In this document: one piece after another, positions 59,343 to 64,000 of the stretch
Numbering within the stretch: position 1 is the stretch's first letter
Layout: every line of letters begins with the position of its first letter
Origin: Glycocaulis sp051859565
GTDB lineage: Bacteria; Pseudomonadota; Alphaproteobacteria; Caulobacterales; Maricaulaceae
NCBI RefSeq assembly: GCF_051859565.1
Contig: NZ_JBHYFK010000002.1
Location: 425,996-489,995, forward strand
Direction: 5' to 3'
Length of the DNA stretch: 64,000 nt
Made by a program: the position numbers and the translations under genes
Notes under the pieces: model-generated
What the model saw: only the letters and a program-made list of their open reading frames with translations
What the model was told of the DNA's origin: nothing
Database searches by the model: none

Positions 59343-60521
59343 CTACCGCCGCGCCAGTTCCTTCATCGCGCCATCAAGCCCCTCCAGCGTAAGGGGGAAC
59401 ATGCGCTGCGGGCCGATGATCTGGCGGATCAGCTCGATGGAATAGGTGTGCTGCCACCATTTGTCCGGCTGCGGATTGAGCCAGATGAGGTGGGGGTAGG
59501 TATCCACGATACGTTTCAGCCATACCGCGCCGGCCTCCGCGTTCCAGTGCTCCACCGAACCGCCCGGATGGGTGATCTCGTAGGGCGCCATCGAGGCATC
59601 GCCCACGATCACCACCTTGTAGTCGTGCGGGTATTTGTGCAGCACATCAAAGAGCGGCATCGTCTCTGACTGGCGGCGCAAATTCGACTTCCACACCCCC
59701 TCATAGATGCAGTTGTGGAAGTAGAAATAATCGAGCGACTTGAAGACCGATTTCGCCGCCGAGAAGAGCCGCTCGGTCAGCTGGATATAGGGGTCCATAG
59801 ACCCGCCCACATCGAAAAACACCAGCACCTTGATGGCGTTACGCCGTTCGGGCCGCATCTTCACATCCAGCCAGCCCTGCTTGGCGGTGGCGTTGATCGT
59901 TCCCGACAGGTCCAGCTCCTCGGCCGCGCCTTCGCGCGCGAATTTGCGCAGGCGGCGAAGCGCGAGTTTGAGATTGCGGGTGCCCAGCTCCCGGTCGGAA
60001 TCATAATCCTTGTAGCGGCGCGCCTCCCACACCTTGGCGGCCTTCTTGTGCTGGCTCTGGCCGCCAATGCGCACGCCGGACGGGTTATAGCCGGAATGGC
60101 CGAACGGGCTGGTGCCGCCTGTGCCGATCCATTTATTGCCGCCTTCATGGCGCTCGGTCTGCTCCTGGAGGCGCTGATTGAGCGTGTCCATCAGCTCGTC
60201 GAAATCCATCGCCTCCAGCTCGGCCATTTCCTCTTCGGTGAGGTGGCGGCGCATCTCGTTGCGCAGCCAGTCTTGCGGGATTTCGGCCTCGTTGAACATC
60301 TCGCCCAGCAATTCCACGCCCTTGAAGACATGGCCGAACACCTGGTCGAACTTGTCGAAATTGCGCTCGTCTTTCACCAGCGCCGCGCGGGAGACGGCGT
60401 AGAAATCGTCAATGGCGGGCGAGACCGCGCCCTTCTCCAGCGCTTCGAGCAGGGTGAGGTATTCCCGTGTCGAAACCGGGACTTTGGCGGCGCGCAATTC
60501 GGTGAAGAAGCGATGGAACAT
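59343..60521 (-). CDS. CoxE-like VWA-domain protein
   Basis: A 392-residue protein of the CoxE family. Its N-terminal helical region (MFHRFFTELRAAKVPVSTREYLTLLEAL) is followed by a C-terminal von Willebrand A domain with the MIDAS motif FFDVGGSMDPY. CoxE-type proteins work with MoxR AAA+ ATPases to assemble or activate enzymes. A MoxR gene lies about 2 kb away on the same strand, with two unrelated genes between them, so they probably share a transcript. The target enzyme is not in this window. Confidence 0.9.
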   Translation of the reverse strand: MFHRFFTELRAAKVPVSTREYLTLLEALEKGAVSPAIDDFYAVSRAALVKDERNFDKFDQVFGHVFKGVELLGEMFNEAEIPQDWLRNEMRRHLTEEEMAELEAMDFDELMDTLNQRLQEQTERHEGGNKWIGTGGTSPFGHSGYNPSGVRIGGQSQHKKAAKVWEARRYKDYDSDRELGTRNLKLALRRLRKFAREGAAEELDLSGTINATAKQGWLDVKMRPERRNAIKVLVFFDVGGSMDPYIQLTERLFSAAKSVFKSLDYFYFHNCIYEGVWKSNLRRQSETMPLFDVLHKYPHDYKVVIVGDASMAPYEITHPGGSVEHWNAEAGAVWLKRIVDTYPHLIWLNPQPDKWWQHTYSIELIRQIIGPQRMFPLTLEGLDGAMKELARR

Positions 60522-60593
60522 GGTGAAAAGATAGCGTTCCCGCCCGCCCTGTCGACGGAAAATGCCCGTTGTCGGAATGCGGGGCGCGTCTGG

Positions 60594-62030
60594 CTATTCC
60601 GCCGCGTCGTCCTCAGCGGGTTCGACCAGATTGATCTGTAGATTGCCCGCCTCATTTTCCGATAGCCAGACAACTACCCGGACTGTCCCGTCGAGAATGG
60701 CCTCGACGACTCCCTGGAACACTTCGGGAGAGGGTGTAGCGTCGAATGCGCCATATATCCCTGTCCGCTCCGGCGAGATCTGGCGCAGTATCCAGCGCGC
60801 ACTACCCCCAACGGAATTACCGTCTTCCAGGCCGCGGGCATCGGCGCCTTGCCCGCGCGCGGGCAAAGCTTGCAGGTAGATGCCGGTCGCGCCGTGAGGG
60901 TCGGCGCGATAGTCCAGCAACTGGCCGTCATCATCTATCCTGGCGACGATGATTCCCCCTGACGGGCTGAACGCGGCGTCGGCGACATAGCATTGCAGCG
61001 CGTCCGGTGCCGACGGCCAGGACGGGTCCGCTTCCGCGGCCATCTCGGTAGCCAGTAGCGTAACGGCCGTCTCGAGCGCTTCGTCAAGCGTAAGCGACGA
61101 CAGGTATCGCCCATCGCCTGCAACAGATGCGCAGTGCGCGAGGTGGCGTGCCACATCACCGGCCCCGGCAAAGGCCAGCTGCGCGGCGGAGTCCATTTGC
61201 GCCCTGCGCAGTTCGCCCTGATGGGTGATGCGCAGCTTCAGTGTCCACTCCCCAATCTGTGTGGTCCAGACCCCCGCCGTGACGCGGGACTGCCTGTAGA
61301 TGCCATAGCGCACCGGCACGCCGCCAATCTCGACCTCGCCTTCGTCCTGGCGCCGGGCGCCGGAGAAATTGCGCAGCATGCCGGCCAGCCCGGCCTGGTA
61401 AGCACTCTCCTGATCTGCTCCGGTCAGAAACGCATGCGCGGTGACGGCCGGACCAGGTGTGTCCGCCACGGCATACCGGCACGCCACGTCGGTCCCAGTT
61501 GAATTGTAGGAAACAAGCTCCTCGCGAACGAGGCCATAGGCGCTTTCGGGGCAGGGATAGCCGCTCAGACGGTGGCGAACCTGCGCTGTGTCTTCGAAGC
61601 GCCAGAGCGGAGCCTGACCAGCCCGGTTAAGCTCCATTATCCGCTCGCCCAGCGCCAGCCATTCGTCCCGGCGGCCAAGCTGCATTGCCGCCGAACCCTT
61701 ACGGCCCAATGCCAGCTCGAGAGCGGCAACATTCTCAGGGTCGTTTTCCTCTACCAGCTCCAGAACGCGGCTATAGAGTTCGTAGGCGTTGCGGTGGTCG
61801 CCGGCATCGGTGAGCAGGTCGCCATACACGACCAGGGCGTTAAAGCGTTCACTGGGCGAGCTGGCTGCGGCGACGGCCTGTTCAGCCAGCCGTTCGGCTT
61901 CCCGGGCATTGCCGCTTGTGTGAGCGGCCCGTGCGCGGTCCAGAAGCTGGAAGACGGACGTGGATTCCTGAGCCAGGCCGGGTGTCGTGATCAGGACCAG
62001 CCCCGCCAAGGCAGCAAGCACAATTCTCAT
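60594..62030 (-). CDS. Large exported protein of unknown function in the CoxE/MoxR locus
   Basis: A 478-residue protein. It has a signal peptide (MRIVLAALAGLVLITTPGLA), an N-terminal helical repeat region (TSVFQLLDRARAAHTSGNAREAERLAEQAVAAA, tetratricopeptide-like; about residues 25-150), then a mixed domain with several cysteines (GYPCPESAYGL, DVACRYAVAD, LAHCASVAG, LQCYVADAAF) and a short beta-rich end. I recognise no family. It sits between CoxE-like and DUF883 genes and may be a substrate or partner of the VWA/MoxR pair (inference). Confidence 0.75.
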   Translation of the reverse strand: MRIVLAALAGLVLITTPGLAQESTSVFQLLDRARAAHTSGNAREAERLAEQAVAAASSPSERFNALVVYGDLLTDAGDHRNAYELYSRVLELVEENDPENVAALELALGRKGSAAMQLGRRDEWLALGERIMELNRAGQAPLWRFEDTAQVRHRLSGYPCPESAYGLVREELVSYNSTGTDVACRYAVADTPGPAVTAHAFLTGADQESAYQAGLAGMLRNFSGARRQDEGEVEIGGVPVRYGIYRQSRVTAGVWTTQIGEWTLKLRITHQGELRRAQMDSAAQLAFAGAGDVARHLAHCASVAGDGRYLSSLTLDEALETAVTLLATEMAAEADPSWPSAPDALQCYVADAAFSPSGGIIVARIDDDGQLLDYRADPHGATGIYLQALPARGQGADARGLEDGNSVGGSARWILRQISPERTGIYGAFDATPSPEVFQGVVEAILDGTVRVVVWLSENEAGNLQINLVEPAEDDAAE

Positions 62031-62132
62031 ACCATCCCCCCGGACCCAGACCAGAGGGCGAGATTACTTCAGATTGCGCTGCCGCCAAGGCGGTATTTTT
62101 GGCCAGTCCGGCCGTGAAGCCGCCCCGTGCGT

Positions 62133-62390
62133 CTAGCGGCGGGCGAGCAGGGCGCCCGCGATGACGCCGATACCAGCGGCAATGCCGAGCGAGGCATAGG
62201 GGTTGTCCTTGACGTAGCCGACCGCCTGATCCTCGATTTTTCCGGCGCGCTTGGCCACTTTCCGGGCCTGACGGCGCGTGGTCTTCGCGGCGCTTTCCAG
62301 TTCCTTCTCGGCAGCCCGGCTGACCGATTTCAGGGTCTTTTCACCCTCTTTGCGGATGTCTTCTACGCGCTTGCTGGCACTCGTCGCCAT
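62133..62390 (-). CDS. DUF883/ElaB-YqjD-like inner-membrane protein
   Basis: An 85-residue protein. The charged helix (SKRVEDIRKEGEKTLKSVSRAAEKELESAAKTTRRQARKVAKRAG) is followed by a C-terminal membrane helix with the family's YVKDNPYASLGIAAGIGVIAGALLARR ending. ElaB/YqjD relatives bind ribosomes and stationary-phase membranes in E. coli. A strong GGAGG site precedes the ATG at 62390. Confidence 0.88.
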   Translation of the reverse strand: MATSASKRVEDIRKEGEKTLKSVSRAAEKELESAAKTTRRQARKVAKRAGKIEDQAVGYVKDNPYASLGIAAGIGVIAGALLARR

Positions 62391-62490
62391 GGGGAGCCTC
62401 CTTGATTCAGGCATTATCATTCGCGTCCGGGCATTGATGCCGGGCGCATCCCCTGATTAACGGTGCCAGGGCGGGAGGGTTCCAAAACCC

Positions 62491-63339
62491 CTACTGCGCT
62501 GCATCCCGTCTCGCCATGAAGGCGAGTTTTTCAAACAGCTGCACGTCCTGCTCGTTTTTAAGGAGCGCGCCGTGGAGCGGCGGGATCAGCTTGCGCGGAT
62601 CCTTCTCGCGCAGGAGCTCCGGGTCCACGTCCTCGACAAGCAGGAGTTTCAGCCAGTCGAGAAGCTCCGACGTGGACGGCTTCTTTTTGAGGCCCGGTAC
62701 GGAGCGCACCTCGTAGAATTTCTTCAGCGCTTCGCTGAGCAGGCGGCCTTTCAGGCCCGGGAAGTGCACCTCCACGATGGCGCGCATGGTTTCCTCGTCC
62801 GGGAAGGCGATGAAATGGAAGAAGCAGCGGCGCAGGAAGGCGTCCGGCAGCTCTTTCTCATTGTTGGAGGTGATGATGACGATGGGGCGCACCTCCGCCT
62901 TCACCGTCTCGCCCGTCTCGTAGACATGGAACTCCATCCGGTCGAGCTCCTGCAATAGGTCGTTCGGAAACTCGATATCGGCCTTGTCGATCTCGTCGAT
63001 CAGCAGGATGGGCCGTGTCTCGTGGGTGAAGGCCTCCCACAGCTTGCCCTTGCGGATGTAGTTGCGGACATCATGCACCTTGTCATCGCCCAGCTGGCTG
63101 TCACGCAGGCGCGCCACCGCGTCATATTCGTAAAGCCCTTGCTGGGCCTTGGTGGTGGACTTGATGTGCCATTCCAGCAGCGGCGCGTTCATGGCGCTCG
63201 CGATCTGGCGGGCGAGCTCCGTCTTGCCGGTGCCGGGCTCGCCCTTGACCAGCAAGGGCCGCTCCAGCGTGACGGCCGCGTTCACTGCTGCGGCCAGTTC
63301 CTCTGTCGCGACATACTGGCTGGTGCCTTCAAAGCGCAT
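62491..63339 (-). CDS. MoxR-family AAA+ ATPase
   Basis: A 282-residue ATPase. It has Walker A (VKGEPGTGKTELARQI), Walker B (ILLIDEIDKAD), the sensor region (IVIITSNNEKELPDAFLRRCFFHF) and a C-terminal lid with KKPSTSELLDWLKLLLVEDVDP. MoxR proteins act with VWA partners as chaperones that insert cofactors or mature enzyme complexes. The CoxE-like gene downstream is the likely partner. The ATG at 63339 is chosen; a longer frame to 63375 lacks family character. Confidence 0.93.
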   Translation of the reverse strand: MRFEGTSQYVATEELAAAVNAAVTLERPLLVKGEPGTGKTELARQIASAMNAPLLEWHIKSTTKAQQGLYEYDAVARLRDSQLGDDKVHDVRNYIRKGKLWEAFTHETRPILLIDEIDKADIEFPNDLLQELDRMEFHVYETGETVKAEVRPIVIITSNNEKELPDAFLRRCFFHFIAFPDEETMRAIVEVHFPGLKGRLLSEALKKFYEVRSVPGLKKKPSTSELLDWLKLLLVEDVDPELLREKDPRKLIPPLHGALLKNEQDVQLFEKLAFMARRDAAQ

Positions 63340-63470
63340 GATCGTTAACCCTTGGCTATAGCGTTTCAGTGTCAAACCTAAGGCGAGAAACTAGAACGCG
63401 AAAATGCAAATCGCGAGTGCCGCGCGGCATTTTCTTTTGCGTTGCACCAGGAAGACGGCAGGGACGGATC

Positions 63471-64000
63471 ATGCGCGCGCTCGCCATTGGGGCCGGGAGA
63501 GAACAGGCAGACCCGATTGCCATCGCCCGCGCGCTCGGCGCGCAGGTGCTGGCGCTCGATGGCCGCGCGGACGCTGAGGGCGCGGGCGCGGCGGAGAGCT
63601 TTGCTCATGTTGATCTGATGGACGCGGACGCCGTGCTGAAAATCGCTGCCGAGTTCCGGCCTGATTTTCTCGTGCCTGCCCCGCTCGCCCGCCCCCTCAT
63701 CACGGCGGGTATCGTGAATGACGCGCTGGGCCTGAAAGGCGTGACCGAGCGTGCCGCCCGCCTTGCCAATGACAAACAGGCCATGCGCGAAGCCTTCACA
63801 GATGCAGGCGTGCCGATGGCGCGCCAGATCAACATTGGCGATGTGCAGGCTTTGCGCGCGGCGGCGGAGACTCTGGGCTTCCCGCTTATCGTCAAACCCC
63901 GCTCCGGCTCTGGCAGCCGGGGCGTGGTGCTGGTGGAGCGGGCGGGCGAGTTGCCGGTGGCGCTCGACGGCACCGGCTGGCTCGCCGAGGAAGCGCTGAC
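63471..64000 (+). CDS. ATP-grasp enzyme, 5' part (window ends inside the gene)
   Basis: The visible 176 residues are the N-terminal region of an ATP-grasp ligase: a first domain (RALAIGAGREQADPIAIARALG), then DKQAMREAFTDAGVPMARQ and FPLIVKPRSGSGSRGVVLV, the ATP-binding glycine loop. Such enzymes join a carboxylate to an amine or another nucleophile. The substrate cannot be told from this part. It is divergent from the MoxR gene. A weak ribosome site (CAGGGACGG) precedes the ATG. Confidence 0.88.
   Translation, partial: MRALAIGAGREQADPIAIARALGAQVLALDGRADAEGAGAAESFAHVDLMDADAVLKIAAEFRPDFLVPAPLARPLITAGIVNDALGLKGVTERAARLANDKQAMREAFTDAGVPMARQINIGDVQALRAAAETLGFPLIVKPRSGSGSRGVVLVERAGELPVALDGTGWLAEEAL

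Overview
This 64 kb window is GC-rich, gene-dense alphaproteobacterial chromosome. The most likely source is a stalked or dimorphic marine member of the Caulobacterales/Maricaulales (Hyphomonadaceae or Maricaulaceae type). This is inferred from a class I lysyl-tRNA synthetase, a PodJ-type polar scaffold with possible CtrA sites, a TipF-like degenerate EAL protein, an UrcA-family protein, a glycine-zipper OmpA lipoprotein and an alphaproteobacterial heat-shock promoter before groESL. I see no rRNA, tRNA, CRISPR array, insertion sequence or prophage.

Layout. 0.1-5 kb: lysyl-tRNA synthetase, a membrane protein/XRE regulator pair, an S24-type repressor, and DUF952-pyrD. 5-16 kb: MATE exporter, zinc alcohol dehydrogenase, UrcA protein, a DUF2256-DUF393 pair divergent from a renalase-like flavoprotein, two PaaI thioesterases, a degenerate receiver protein, an MscS channel, an AbgT transporter and a glutathione transferase. 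16-23 kb: prolyl oligopeptidase, and the helicase and PdeM nuclease of the ligase-associated DNA-repair set with an acetyltransferase between them. 23-30 kb: a TauE/SafE-TIGR02186 pair, PodJ and a large unknown exported protein. 30-38.3 kb: a MerR-controlled beta-oxidation operon (two acyl-CoA dehydrogenases, OsmC protein, frameshifted lipoprotein, thiolase, small glycine-rich membrane protein, FadB-type enzyme). 38.3-41 kb: a scarred region with a decayed fadB fragment, a copy of a thioesterase gene end and a toxin-antitoxin pair. 41-44 kb: Zur divergent from a ZnuD-like zinc receptor. 44.7-49.8 kb: DsbD-type reductase, redoxin and hisS. 50-54 kb: unknown exported protein, groESL and OmpA lipoprotein. 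54-59 kb: TipF-like protein, exported superoxide dismutase, Hpt protein, chorismate mutase and glutathione transferase. 59-63.4 kb: CoxE-like VWA protein and MoxR ATPase separated by two other genes. The window ends inside an ATP-grasp gene.

Most of the content is ordinary core genome. The most distinctive non-coding signal is a set of GC-rich palindromic intergenic repeats. Every convergent gene junction longer than about 100 bp in this window contains one or more of them. Several regulator genes also have clear palindromes in front of them (XRE, S24, MerR, Zur, antitoxin), so testable autoregulatory circuits can be read directly. I did not find a convincing new defence or mobile system. The best candidates for new biology are the convergent-junction repeats, the duplication scar around the toxin-antitoxin module, the CoxE/MoxR locus with its exported protein, and the split repair cluster.
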